Assembly (NCBI RefSeq): GCF_029227915.1
Contig: NC_079884.1
Span: 10,540,001-10,604,000 of the forward strand
DNA from: Hydractinia symbiolongicarpus
Taxonomy: Eukaryota > Cnidaria > Hydrozoa > Anthoathecata > Hydractiniidae
DNA length: 64,000 nt
Direction of reading: 5' to 3'
Position numbers and translations under genes: made by a program
Shown here: positions 11,537-24,200 of the stretch, piece after piece
How positions within the stretch are numbered: the first letter of the stretch is position 1
Layout of the letters: each line of letters opens with the position of its first letter
Notes under the pieces: generated by a model
Told to the model about the DNA's origin: nothing
Seen by the model: the letters and a program-made list of their open reading frames with translations, nothing else
Database searches by the model: none

Positions 11537-11874
11537 GTGAATGTCTAACGCCAGTCTAAGAGACAAAAATAGTTCGGATGAGCTGAGAAGCAGGCTAGGT
11601 ATCCCTCGCATTAAAGATGTTTTCCAGATAAGAAGATTTAATTGGTTGGGACACTTGGAAAAAATAAAGGAGGATAATTGGGTAAGAAAGTATGTATAGA
11701 GAGCTGATAGTTCCTGGGGGAGAGTTTAGAGGTAGACTGAGAAAGACTGGGAAGTAATAAAGGATAAACTGGATGAAGAGGAATTTGACTTAAGATCTAA
11801 CAAAGTCTACAACAGATTGAAAGAGGGTCATTATTATACTCCATCAAACCCATGCTAGCATTGAAAACTGACGT

Positions 11875-12181
11875 TAAGGGGGATACGGAACGTCTGTTGG
11901 TTTTCGACTTTAGTGACTTACACGAAAGTCGAGCTGGAGGCAGCGAAAAACAAAAATGGCTATTTTTCCAGCATGTATGTAATTTACAGACTCGAACATA
12001 TAGGTATATCTAGAATTTTTATCTTCCCCAGCCTTGTTTTCATCCAGAATGAGTCTTGCTGAAATATTTCTTTGTAATACACTTTTCGGAAAAAAATATC
12101 GAACCAGTGAGCAAAGTGTGCTGGTCTGTTCATTGCACAAAACGCATTTGCCAGATTTTAACCGGTTTATAGCCCCTTTAA
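11875..12181. mobile_element. TTAA-flanked MITE inside the retrotransposon tail (299 bp)
   Basis: TTAA at 11875-11878 and 12178-12181 flanks the unit. The ends are GGGGGATACGGAAC and, read from the right, AGGGGCTATAAACC, so they are only roughly inverted. Removing it leaves GACGTTAAGCCGAGAATGAT, matching GACGTTAAACCAAGAATGAT of the intact copy at 3789-3808. The inside has no coding potential I can support. Confidence 0.72.
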
Positions 12182-12215
12182 GCCGAGAATGATGATAAAG
12201 ATGAATAGAGCTTTT

Positions 12216-12489
12216 GGTCACGGAAACAGCAGAAAGCTCTAATAAACAAGAGGAGGGTGTGAATTTATAAATATTTAAAGCTTGGTGGTGGCAGTTTTGA
12301 CTATGGTTTAGGGAACATGTTTTACTGTTACTGTGGAAAGTTTATCATTTCTTGAACATGATAGTTTAGTATCCTTCTCCCATCATCGGGCAAAGTAAAA
12401 TGATATTGAGCATGTATTTATAAATTGCAGAGGATCGAAACTCACAAAAATTAACCAATCAGAAACGAGCTAATAATTACAGTTAATTA
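12216..12489. other. No gene seen
   Basis: Spacer between the retrotransposon tail and a Penelope-like fragment. Nothing could be supported. Confidence 0.35.
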
Positions 12490-12978
12490 CGGTAATTAAC
12501 ATTTCCGGACCTAGATGTAGGTAACTACTTCTTCTGTAGGGCATGTAACCAAATCTCAGGAAGTTGATACGAGATGCTGTTTTGTTACATTCTACACTGC
12601 TACACAGTTGATGGTTTCTTTTATTTTCCTGGCCGTTGTTCTGGATTCTCTGTCAATGATTTTTTTCTCATTCCAATTAAACTGATGACTTCTGCTCCAG
12701 CTGTGGTCCACAATTTCGTTTTTCTTCACATCTTTGTTTCTCACTGTGCGCATATGTTCTTGTACTCATTGCTTAAACTTCCTTTTTGTTTCGTCTATAT
12801 ACACTGCATCACAATCTTTACACAGGATTTCGCAAACAACATTGCTTTGTTCTTCCAGGTTTATTTTGTCTTTTGGTTTAGACAAAGTGCTTCTTAGTGT
12901 GTCTTTAGAGTTAAGAATGCATTTGATCTTGTGTTGCCTTAAAACTTTTCCACAGTAATATGAATACTGAACAGACAA
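12490..12978 (-). mobile_element. Penelope-like/GIY-YIG element fragment, decayed
   Basis: On the minus strand the text runs NLEEQSNVVCEILCKDCDAV followed by YIDETKRKFKQ, then in the same frame after a stop VQEHMRTVRNKD, SHQFNWNEKKIIDRESR and TARKIKETI. This is the order of the GIY-YIG nuclease part of Penelope-like and related retroelements: a Cys-x2-Cys pair, Y-[IV]-GET-[KR]R with a basic tail, an EH pair, then FNW..KKIIDRE..RKIKE. GIY has become YID in the second half of the motif and there are stops, so it is inactive. The reverse transcriptase part is missing. Confidence 0.65.
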
Positions 12979-13164
12979 ACCGAAATAATATCTTCAATGT
13001 TTTACTGTATTTATTGTGTGAGATATAGAATTATATAGAGAATAAAATTTTAAGAAATCACAGCATTCTAAATTAGAGAGATTAAAGTTAACCTTTATTT
13101 TCAGTAATGACAATGATTTTTTCCTAATTGAGTCAAAATACGCAAATAGAGTCACTGGAAATAG
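12979..13164. other. No gene seen
   Basis: AT-rich spacer between transposon relics. Confidence 0.3.
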
Positions 13165-14138
13165 ATTATTCAGCCCTTAAAATTAGCATCGGCATTCAGC
13201 ACTGCCGACGTATTTGCCAACATAAAATACGAAGATACCATTGTTGTACGACAAAAAAATTGCCGACGAAATTTTGTTGTGAAATTTTTAAATAACAATA
13301 ATTTTGGTTTAGTTTAAGATTCTTTCCCTCATTGCCACTACAAAATAATTTCCTTCATGCTGACACTCTTATGCTCAGCTGGTGCATTACACTGACACTT
13401 GAACGATAAACCATTTGGAACCATGCCACAAGTCAGTCCTACCTTCATCTTCACACAGAATAATGCGAGAAGAGTGCACACCCATGCAAGTTAAATTTAA
13501 CCAGAACATGAGAGAGGTTAGGTGTCCTGTACCTTATTACAGCTTTCGGACAAATGTTCTCGTGATGTAATACCAAAGAAAAAACATGTTGAATAAAGTT
13601 TGAAAAATCTTTTTAAAAGGGGAAAGAGAAATCAAATATGTTTAGTAATAATAATTGAAAAAATTGTATATCATATTAAAAAGAAGTCCAGAAGTTCTGT
13701 CTCCCAAACGACACAGCAGGCAATACGTCAGCCCTCCCCTCGGTTTTGTGAGAAGAGATGCTCTGCAAAGACTCTAACAATTGAGTCTCCTGTGCAGTTT
13801 TGCTTCATGTTAAGCTGTGCCAGTGACAAGCACTTTCGAAGCATGTAACCGGCGACTTCTGCGATATACAGCCTAAAGATGCCCTAGCCTAATGAATTCA
13901 TCCAAGTTAGTTGGCAGTGGAAGTTATGCCAATTCCCATTTGTCACTGTCTTAGGAGATCAATGCATCGAAATTATGAGAGGTCTACCTCTAATAAACCA
14001 TGAATGATGAAAGTTATTGCCAGCTAAAAAATTTCCCTAAAAAAAAAAATTGCCAACGCAGCAAATCAGTTGAAATGTATCTTGGCGGCAGTTTTATTGC
14101 CAACGTAAAAAAAATTCTAATTTCAAGGGCTGATTATT
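13165..14138. mobile_element. CAG-ended transposon, copy 1 (962 bp, ATTATT duplication)
   Basis: ATTATT at 13165-13170 and 14133-14138 flanks a unit with inverted ends CAGCCCTTAAAATTAG on the left and, from the right, CAGCCCTTGAAATTAG. Subterminal GCCGAC/GTTGGC phrases repeat on both sides (13203-13280, 14050-14105). On the minus strand between about 13860 and 13700 a coding-like remnant reads IAEVAGYMLRKCLSLAQLN, then MKQNCTGDSIVRVFAEHLF; I do not recognise the family. A second copy in the other orientation lies at about 43020-45062 and shares this remnant. Confidence 0.7.
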
Positions 14139-15437
14139 GACTTGACCACAGTGGGGAGGGGTGCAGGAAAACTATGCGTTTTGGGTAAATTAACTTGAGT
14201 TTTGGGGGGGAGGGGTAGCTCATTTACTGGGAGGTTTTGCTTTATGGGATAAACAAGAAGGGGTAAGAAAACTATGAGTATTCTTTAATCAGGAAATATA
14301 AACCTACTTTACAGGCGAAAAAGCTTGGAAATAGATAGCAAAAAATGGTGCAGTTTGCAGAAAATTCAGGGATGGGAGATATTTGTATATATACAGGACT
14401 CTAGGATATTTTTCAAATATTAGTACAAAGTTTCAGGACTTGCAGGGCACCTTTAAAATTCCATAGCTGTTCAGCCAGAGCAGAACCTGTGTGTGTGTGT
14501 TGTTGGGAAACTTTGGGAAATAAAATTTGAGAAATTGTCTGTTATATTTTTCTTCGTATATCTTTCCCAGAACATATGCTAGGTAACATCATCACTTTTC
14601 AGTTACCTTAAATTATTAGTTTGCTTTTGCTAGTTTGCAATATCTGCAGATTAAATTTCAACGACTTTCGTACAGAACAGGGAGAGATTCAAAGATTGAA
14701 AGGAAAAGGACCGCCTTGAGTATCGTTAACCATAATGGCATCTGAAGTATCGTTACTTCACATGCCATTATGGTTCCCCGAAAAACTGCAAAAGACGTTG
14801 CTTTTTAGATTTACTGACTCTGGCATGTTTTTGCACTTTATTCAATACTTTTTATGCTTCTACAGTTTATCGTAAAATAATGGCAAAATGTGTTTTCTAG
14901 CAGGAGCGGTCAAATTTCTGCAACCTTGAAATTTTTAAACATTCTTCAATGCAAGAAATAAATAGTATTGACAGTCTGCGTATTAAACATATCAGCCAGG
15001 GGGACACATATATATATAATTTGTAAAATTAAAACGTTTTTGGTAAAACTAAAATATGAAACATATAAAAAATTAAGAAATAATACTTAATAACCAACGA
15101 AGGAAAAATTAATGATTTTTATAATACGAAATTATGATGTTTTGTTTGTAAAAGTTTACTTAATTTACGCCTTGGTTAGGGTCAGCTGATACGACAAAGT
15201 GAAACCGTATCAAATTTATGGTAACCCAGAAACCAGTCACCTGAGACGACAGAGCAATCAAGAACTGTCGCTTGCTCAACTATTCATCTTGTCCCTTTCT
15301 TCCTTTTTTTATTTTCTATATGCTGTCTTTTTTCTTGTATTACTAGTAGAAGGTAGCTAGATTAAAATTAAGAAGTTAGCTTTGTAGTCATAGAAATAAC
15401 TGGTAGCTAGCTATAGCTAGATGGATTCCAGCGTGAC
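14139..15437. other. No gene seen apart from a hairpin
   Basis: AT-rich spacer containing the hairpin at 14730-14773 and a short G-rich tract (14190-14240). A coding region or further repeat could not be supported. Confidence 0.35.
14730..14773. repeat. Hairpin, 20-bp arms with TCGT loop
   Basis: CCATAATGGCATCTGAAGTA (14730-14749) and TACTTCACATGCCATTATGG (14754-14773) are reverse complements except at one position, separated by the four bases TCGT. The phrase GTATCGTTA occurs just before the hairpin and again across the loop. This could be the remnant of a foldback element or a structured RNA; no promoter is visible. Confidence 0.7.
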
Positions 15438-15874
15438 GTTATCAGTTCGGGAGATGACACTAAAAGAGAAACGGCTTCCCATGTTTATAGGGAAATTTCC
15501 ATGTCATATAGGAAACTGTTTCCTAAACTAATTTTTTTGATTTTCATTTGGGTTTCCCTTTTGGAAAACCGTTACCCATTCTCAGAACCATTTACGGAAT
15601 TGCTGAAAGAGGCTACAATAATTTTTTTTCCTTCTGTGAAAATTTGCAGGAAAATATTCCCTTTCTATTGGTTTAAAATTTTTAGTGCGCTTCTTAACCA
15701 GCTTGTGCGCAGATTCGTTTTATTTTGGTGGTTTCCCTAATGTGAAACCATTGCTGTATTTCTTGCCTGTTTAGGGTAACGGTTTCCCAAATGGTAAATC
15801 GTGAAGTTTCCGAAACCGTTTCCCAGCAGATGGGTAGTGGTTTCCCTTTTTGACTCGACTCCTGAACTGGTTAT
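15438..15874. mobile_element. CAG-ended MITE (427 bp, GTTAT duplication)
   Basis: GTTAT at 15438-15442 and 15870-15874 flanks a unit whose ends are CAGTTCGGGAG and, read from the right, CAGTTCAGGAG. Inside, phrases such as GGAAACGGTTTCCC recur in both orientations (15465-15560, 15720-15850). No coding region is recognised. Confidence 0.72.
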
Positions 15875-16262
15875 TTGTTTACTTTTCAGCAGTAAGCTCG
15901 ACATTTGCATGGCAGTAAAAAAGATTGTAGGATTTGGTGAAGAAAGGTCTTTTACTGTGTATTTCTTCTAACGGGAACATTGTTTGGGTTAGAAACTATT
16001 ATTGAGTTTAGGTTGATGGCTTCTGATTTATTTGAATTCATTAAAAGTCCTAAGAATGCCTTTGCGTGAAGAAATGGACTGATAATTAACTTTCGTCACC
16101 TATGGATTGTAAATAACATTAAAATTATTAAACAATAGATGCGTATTTTTTATGTGTTTTGCTCGAATTAGCGAAATGTTGGATTTTTTAATAAATAAAA
16201 GTTCATGGAACAATAAGAATCTAGGACGGAGGAGGGTGTTATGGCAAGCATTGTTTTAAAAC
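15875..16262. other. No gene seen
   Basis: AT-rich spacer between two MITEs. Confidence 0.3.
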
Positions 16263-16787
16263 TTATTCTGATTAATCAAATTCAATTTTTATTCCAATTC
16301 GACAAATTGGACCGACAAATTCGATCATCTATCATGTAAAAATTGTATGATTTCAGCATGTTCAGATTCGTTGAATTCGATTTTTAAAAAGTCTTACCGG
16401 TTTAACTTTTTCATTAATCGAAAGGTTTTTAACCAATCAAAATGCTTAAAATCTGTACATCAAATGTGCGTTCAGAAATGTGTGAGTTTTTATTTGAAAA
16501 AAAACATTGCTAATAGTAACAAATAACACACTTTCTTTCTAACATTTTCTTAAATTTTAGTTGTTGTAATAATAACTGTAACAGCAGTGAGTTCAACTCT
16601 GTCTTCTCTCTCCCAAGACATTTTATCAAAAGAAAATTATCAAAAATCTGTTCAATTTATATTATGCTCAATATAATTTCGATAAATGGAATCCGAATAA
16701 TTGGATCATGTATCATCACCTTGTTGATTTTATTTTAATGCTCAATATAATTTTGACAAATCGAATTTGATTAATAGGAATAGAAAT
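16263..16787. mobile_element. Probable MITE with TATTAATCAAATTC-type ends
   Basis: ATTCTGATTAATCAAATTC near 16265 is answered by GAATTTGATTAATAGGAAT near 16764 in inverted orientation. Related phrases (AATTCGA.AAATT) recur inside in both directions. Boundaries and target duplication are uncertain because the sequence is very AT-rich. Confidence 0.45.
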
Positions 16788-17216
16788 TTAAAGTCTTTCC
16801 CGGCATTATAATTATTTAAATTCATAACGGTTGAGGGTGTTACGATAAGCGTATTCTACCTTGTTTATATTATTTTACCTAAATGGTATGGAATAAAAGT
16901 CTTGCAGTATTAAATTTTAGCAAGCATAATTTTAAACATGTATAATAATTATAACGAAGGAGGTTGTTACTACAATAATATTCTTTTTTTCAGGAGATGG
17001 GATAAGAAAATGTTTGATTGTTTTTCTTTTTTTTTCTTAAAACGTTTTTGCTTGATATTATTTTTTTGTTTGTTTCGGTCGGGCCTATAGAACAACTAAT
17101 AAAATTAGAGTCATCTAAACAAGAAAGAAGCTTACAACAACGAAAATATTTTTGTTGTAAAAAACAAACAAAAAAACAATTATTTATATTTAATGGCATT
17201 ATTCTCTCATGACATT
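16788..17216. other. No gene seen
   Basis: AT-rich spacer with long T runs. Open frames here are low complexity and show no family likeness. Confidence 0.3.
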
Positions 17217-17361
17217 AATTAAGTGAGTATTATAGTGTCAAAAAGATGTATCATGACGGTCCCGATGTGGATCGCGAAAGTCACAATGCAATTAAGTGAT
17301 TATTATACTGTCTAAAGATGTATCATGACGGTCCCGATGTGGATCGCGAAAGTCACAATGC
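17217..17361. repeat. Tandem duplication of a 73-bp unit
   Basis: Two neighbouring copies (17217-17289 and 17290-17361) share a 40-base core containing GATGTATCATGACGGTCC and GGATCGCGAAAGTCAC, with differences mainly at their left ends. The following 100 bases contain further CGATGC, TCGCGA and TCACGA phrases in both orientations, suggesting the whole of 17217-17480 is one repeat cluster. Confidence 0.7.
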
Positions 17362-18290
17362 ATCGTGAAAGTCAACCCACGATGGCTTGTAACTTTCACG
17401 ATGCTATAAAAATTTACTATCGCGACAGTATCGCGAATCGTGCATGACACGCACGATATGCGATTCATGATGTTAGGTGTCCTGATGCTGGTACTAAAAG
17501 CTGGCATGGTTTTTGCAAATATATTTTAACTGATATGTTCAGCGTGGGGAATCAACGGCCAGCATTCAGGAATGCTGTTGTAAATGCTGCCCAAGGTTAA
17601 CAGTGACAAACCAAAAATTACCAACATAAAAAAACCATAAAATCATGAATGCATTAAAATATCTAAGCAAGAATTTCTTCATTTCTTTTTCTTTCAAATT
17701 CCCCCCAGTTCATAACATTATAGTACATATTTCCCTTCTTTTCTTTTTCTTATTTGGTTGCACAATGAATTAATCAAACATAAAAACATGAAGTTTACTG
17801 GAGAATTACCAATGGTTTATATTAAATGACAGTTTGATAAATCGAAAGAAAAAACGTACTACCAAATGTTGGCAAATTTTCTAGATTCCCTATACTGTAT
17901 GTCACATAATTTTTGAATATATTGTTAATGAAGGAAGATTTGATTATTAAACAATTTTTTATAAATAACTCTGAATAATGAATTGTTATAAATCGAAATA
18001 TTTGTATGTTTGCAAATATTTTTGTTGTTGTTATGATTGTTTGAATTTTATATGCAATTCTCGCTGCAATAAATTTATTTAGACATTTTATTCTTTTTAA
18101 ATTCCCGTATGGGCGTAGATTTTAGTAGTCATTATAAAGGATATTTAAAAAACGAACAGGGTGCTTTATATATGGAAAGCCCACAAAAATTTAAAAAAGT
18201 CTTTTGTAATGTGCATGCTTTCAACCCATGTTTGAAGTATAAAAACCTCATAGGAGAATAGTAATATTGCTTATTGTTTAATTTTTTCAG
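17362..18290. other. Sequence upstream of nischarin exon; no gene seen
   Basis: Apart from the tail of the repeat cluster (to about 17480), only AT-rich sequence. It ends in a polypyrimidine tract and AG (18281-18290), a clear splice acceptor, so at least one upstream nischarin exon exists, non-coding or short. Confidence 0.45.
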
Positions 18291-21200
18291 GAAAAATATG
18301 ACGTCTTTGCAAGACTTGCTTCCTCACCCTGGTTCAAGAAATTGGAGAAAAAGTCGTTCCTTAACTACAGATAGTGAAGAAGAGCTAACAGTTGTTCGTC
18401 ATATTGTCATCAGAGAGGTTTGGCTTGAAAAACGGCCTTGGCCTCATGCAGTATGTGTTATACGCTTTTTTAACCCTAAAAAAGACATTTGAAAGATGAC
18501 CATAAGGATAAACAGTGTATATATTGAATTATTAATTTTTACTGGCTTATTGATTTTTCTTTTTCAGGTTTATAAGATTGATGTCATGAGTCAAACATCA
18601 CATTGGTTTGTATTTAAAAGATACAAAGAGTTTTATCAACTGCATCAAAAGGTTCCTAGAAGTTTTGTAATTCATATAGATGCTAAATGCTTTTTTTAAC
18701 AAGCTTTTGTTTTCAGTATAGTAATTATGATGGTATTTGTTTATCTGTTTTTTTCATGACCACACTCACTCACCTTTATTTATAGCATGTGTTGATTTTA
18801 TCTCAAAATATGGGCAAAAAATCACCAAATTATAATACATATTTTAACTTACTTCACCAGCTAGCAACCCAGCAACTAACATGAGCTTAGTTTAGCTCCA
18901 TTTAAAAAAAATTTAAATTTACCAAGATTTTCTGTTTCAATGTATTTTATTTTGCCATTGTTTATGGCATGCCATTAACGTTATGTTTAATTTAAAGTAT
19001 TTTTCAAACGGTAGTTTTATTTTCATTATATTAAAAAATCAGTTCAAAACTTTTAAAACCGCATTAATATTTATGTGAAATAAAAAGCACAACGCTTTAT
19101 GTTTTAAAGGTTAGCATTAACAGATAATCAATGTCCTTGACATTTATAATCGCGTTGTTTTTATCAGTTTTTTATATAATGCATTTATATCACATTACTA
19201 AAATGCTCATTTTTTGCTTTAGTTGGTTAAACTGTATTCTGTACCACGGGACCTTCTTCCTCCACGAAAAATAGCAAATAATATGGCAAGAGAAAATTTG
19301 GAAAGCAGAAGGGAGTCGTTAGAGCACTATCTCCAAAAACTTCTAAACAGGTTGGTATAAAATATATTGACACCTGATATTTTATACTCTCTGCCTAATT
19401 TTGAAAGGTTCTCTAAAGTATATATGTCTTCTAAGACATAAAACTGTATCATTTTTTTTGAAAACTTCACTTAAATGTACCAAATCTACTTAATATTTTG
19501 TAATGCTTCTTGTTGTTTTTTATGTAGTTGTAATGGTGCTGTCAGACGGTCGGAGGAACTTTCTGAATTTCTTGATGTAAAATCTCATGTAAGTTTTCTT
19601 ATGTTCTTATGTCCTTGGTGAGCTAGTTTACTACTATTCCCCAATGATTTTAAATTATTACCCAACCTAAAAAGAGAAAATTGTCACACGAATTTCATGA
19701 ATCCATCAGCCTTCGAATTTCGCTTCCGCACTCGGCAATTGCCGAAGTAATTGCTGAAGTATTAGCAGTTATAAGGCTTCCGCTTCGGCAATAATATTGC
19801 CGAAGAAAAACTCGATCGTCGAATGTTGTAGTTTCCCTTTTTTATGAATATTCATATTATCCATACTCCTAGATTTCATTAAACAGATATCGCCACAATG
19901 ACACAAAGAACTTTCTACTGCCCACTAAATAAAAAACATTTAGTTTCGATGCCCCCAGCTATCGAATTCTCTTTTAAGGGAGAATGTTGTAAAACCCTTA
20001 AACGACGTGAAGGTAGACGACACAATCCCTTCAACCAATTCGCTGCACTGTGTTGACAAACTTAATGTCGGCCCCATAGTTTTATTCAGTTCGGCCTGCG
20101 GTTCAAAATGGTGGATTGACCAAGTAAGGTTGTATTATCGTTCCCAAGAAAAACAAAAACATCAGGATTAACTCAGTTGAATTTGTTGATGTTTGATACT
20201 CGTCAAGGCTTGGCATCATACTTCATTTTAAAAAGTGTTGAAGAAAGTGCCAAGGCAATTGCTGAAGGTTTTCAGTGCTTTTGACCATTGTCTTTGGCAT
20301 TTTTTCTGCCGAATGACTGCCGAAGTGATTTTGAAAAATTGCGAAGTTACTTCGGCAATTATTTGCCGAAGCAAATATATCTGAAATTCAAAGACTGTCC
20401 ATATAAACCAGTTTAAAAAAATTTATTTTTACCTCCCACTTTAGAACAACTTAAACCACTGATATAATGTTTAGTATTTCAAGAATAAATATCTAAGCTG
20501 TACTTGCATGCCAATTCAATCACCATCTTTAATAAGCGCTTTATCATAAAGTAGCAAACATCAAAGTAATTTTGACGTCATTAAATTGCTTGTTAGCAAA
20601 AGGATTAAACTTTCAATGTTGCGAATTTTTTTTGCATATCAGCGGGGTCAATAAAATTTTGAGTTTTGATGTTGAATTTGTTGCTCCATTTGACATTTAA
20701 GTTGCTGGAAACTTAAATAGGGGCATAGCATTTGTAAAACCTCTATCGCTCAGTCCTTTTTATATAACTAGCACACATGACAGCAATGTAATTAAAATCA
20801 AAGTTGGAAATGCAATTTAAGTTTGAATTAAAAACCATTTCAATATGGCAGAGGAGAAGTGACAAACTTATGTGAAAAAATCTCTCAGAAACGTCTTGAG
20901 TTAACCATGGGTAATTTTTTATACTAATTGTATTTTTAAGTAATATGCATATAAATTTAATTATGTGACTATTAATTTCTCACTAACAATTGATGTTGTC
21001 CACTTAAGTTTTCTTGTAGGTTTTACCTTTTTGGTGATATTTTAGGATGTTCAGCACGTGACTTATGATCTAGCCAAGTATGTCCAAAAAAATGGTAAAT
21101 TATTAACAACTCTTGTTATTTGATATTTTTTTACATATGCTTTAAAAAAAGAAACCCTTTTTTATTTCATGATTTTCAAGTTGCCAAAATTTAAAAAGCA

Positions 21201-24200
21201 TTTTAATCAAAAAAACCATCATTTTTACCCAATGGTTCATTTAAAAAGTTTATTCACACAAAATATGTTGAATTAACAAAGGCTTTGATAAAGTTAATTT
21301 CTGCAATTTTTCAATGTCTTAACTACCTACTGAAATGTCATGTTCTATAATTTTAGGCCAAAGTATTTTGATGTCAAAGGAGATGTTTAATTTGTCTCCA
21401 AGTCAATTATATTGCATTTCAAAACAGTTACAACTTCCCCATCCATCTGGAAGTAAGTAAAATTTTTACAACAAAGCACTTTACTAATTTATAGTGCAAT
21501 GATGACATTACCATACTCCTAAGGCTTGAAGGTGAGGATGACTGCATTTTGTTTGCGTAGAGTTTCTTTAATAGTAAAAGAAAAATTTCTTGTTATGTTG
21601 AAATGTCTTGATATGTTGAAAAAAATACCAAATCTATTTGAATTTTTTAAATATTCACTGAATCCTGCATTCCTGTTGAATCTTAAAAAATGAATGTGAG
21701 CTAGCTTTTAGGTAGACATGGCTTACAGGAGCTATGATCGATTCAATAAGTTTTGTAGCCCCTTTAAGAGTTTATTTAAAGGAAAAATAGAACTAATATA
21801 TTATTATTCTGTTTTCACTAACAGCACTAAACTATTTTTTTATTATATTTTTTAAATATTTTTTTTAGGAAAAAATATTGATCTTGGTAATTTGTATGAA
21901 TTTGTTGCAGATTTGAAAAAACTAAGCATCACTGATTTCATCTCACAAATGAGCAATGGAGAACAGCATGAAATCTCTTTCACTTTCGATTTAAGCATTT
22001 TCTCCTCTCTGAGAGTCTTACAGGTAAACAAACTTTGTTCTTTTTGCAGGGGGATTCACTAAATAGTAAACTTGTATTTTTACTGGAATGACTACAATAC
22101 TGTCACTCATTTTTCAGAGTTCCAGAATGAAAAAGATTTCACAAATATCTCTAACCAACAATGACAGTGATTTTTTAAAAAACAGTGATGTTGCGTTGCC
22201 TTAGGAACATGAATTTACTCTTAATCTTGACATAGAATACGGGGGCCAGAATACCAATAGGGACTGCCATGAAATTCCATAGTGATGATGCATTAATTTT
22301 ATTGAAAAATCATTTGTGTGATACATCCATTATTTTTATTTTTTTTCTTGAAAACAAGCCTGTTTTTAAATTCCTGTTTACACACGTTAGTTAAAAACTT
22401 AATTGTTTCAAAATATATAACGTGTTAATAAATCACTTCTTATCGTTCTACAAACATCGGTTCATATATAATATGTTATTTTGTAAATACCATTTTTAAT
22501 AGATAGTTTTTTTTTAAGATGGATGCAATTGATATTGAATCATTACGAGGGTTTGAGACACTATGTTCAAAGTTGAACAAACTGACTGCTAGATATTGTT
22601 TATCATCAATGAAGGTAACCCTTACATAATGTGGCAGTGCTGCAAAGATTTGGTTTCAAAATTACCTGATAGGATAGCACCACCCGTTAGGACCTTGCAG
22701 AATAATAAACAGGTCAAAGGCTGTTCGCTGCTTAGTATCACTAATATATTGATTAATGTAGTTACTCAGTCAGAAAAAAAATCAGGACTATGGACAACTT
22801 TATCCATCCCCTTGTTTTTGTGGAATATTTTAATATACAGTAACAAAATGATGTTTGTTAATGTAGCTTCTACGTTGGTAATTAATTAATCTACTTCTGA
22901 AAGTTATATTTTAAAACCACATATTCTGACAGTCATAATTATACATAGTTATTATTCAAATTTATTATTTTAGTCCCTGCTAATCGATGCAGCATTGGAG
23001 AAGAGAAGCGTTAGTAATTCTTGTTTGTGATTTTCTTTCCAACACATCAGTACCAGTTTCAGATACTCAATTGTTGACTTTACCTTTTAGGCACCACAAG
23101 TGAGTTTGTCTGCTGAAAGTTGGAGAGTTCACGCTGCTTATCGGTTGGCTGAAAATAGGTAAACAAAGTCATATTATAAATACCCTTGAACTTCTTGAAC
23201 TTTTCCCTATCCTCGAACACCTACCTTTGGACTTTATTTGTAACTTTCAGGTAATTTTGCTTCTTTTCTTAAAGTCTTGATGTCCTGAACAAATATTAAG
23301 CTCTATGCATACAAAAAAATCATGATGTAATAATCGCTGACTACACATAGAAGCTGGATACAATTTAACTTTAAAATGCTTTTATAAAAATTAATTAATG
23401 TCTTATTCATATTTTTCTGTTCTCATGTTTATGTATTAGTTATTCTTCTGTTTGTAGGGTAAAGTTTCAACCATGGCATGCGTTGACGAATATTAACTTC
23501 AGCCACAACAATATAACAACATTCGATAGTTCAATGACTCTATTGCCAGCACTTAAATATGTAAGATCACTTTTCGGTTCAACTGCAAATGATCTTTTAA
23601 ATGATATCTTTTAGTACAATAATTCAAGGAACATCAAAAGTCATGGTATCTATTTTTTTACAGCTTGACTTGAGCAACAACAAGATAAGCCATTTTGATT
23701 TGGAGCAACTAACATGTTCTTGTTTGCATACACTTTCACTTGCAAGTAATTCAATATACTTGATATCAGGAACGACGAAGGTTGGTTGCTTTATATAGCT
23801 ATTTCATTGCTATCATTTATGTGTTACATATTTATCCTTAATTTCCTGGGTTTTAATTTTTTGGAAACCGCTCATTTACGAAATTTAAAAAGTATATGTT
23901 TTCATGTGCCTTTTTGTTGTAAATAAGGAGACCTTGAAGATGTACGCCACATCTTGTAGAAGAAGACGTTTATTTAGGCGGCATTACAGACACATAACAG
24001 AAAATGTTTCTTTTCTTAAATTTACTACTGTATTAGTTTTCTCCTGGAATATTAAAAGCTCTTTAAAATTCCTTCTAGCCTATCGATAACTTGAAAAACT
24101 TAAATTTGACGCACAACAAGATTCATAGTATGGAAGGTAAATTAGCATAATACATGTTAATTATGTTAATTTTGTTAATTATTATTGATGTCGCGATACC

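Larger units (their letters stand above)
10085..12215 (+). mobile_element. Old non-LTR retrotransposon tail split by two TTAA insertions
   Basis: Three pieces of one element lie in order: about 10085-10466, 11533-11878 and 12178-12215. The first piece holds decayed polymerase C-terminal text (an FCYLGNYVG-like box at about 10216-10245 and an S-E-T-box before a NDISMV-like segment). The second holds SLRDKNSSDELRSRLGI, RRFNWLGHLEKI and DNWVRK, then stops and shifts. The third is the 3' end AGAATGATGATAAAGATG. The same text is continuous in the copy at 3385-3825. Many in-frame stops and a frameshift near 11690 show that it is dead and older than that copy. Confidence 0.75.

Noticed and set aside
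12574-12897. Open frame of 107 codons on the plus strand
   Set aside because: It is the antisense of the Penelope-like/GIY-YIG fragment, which explains the region on the minus strand.
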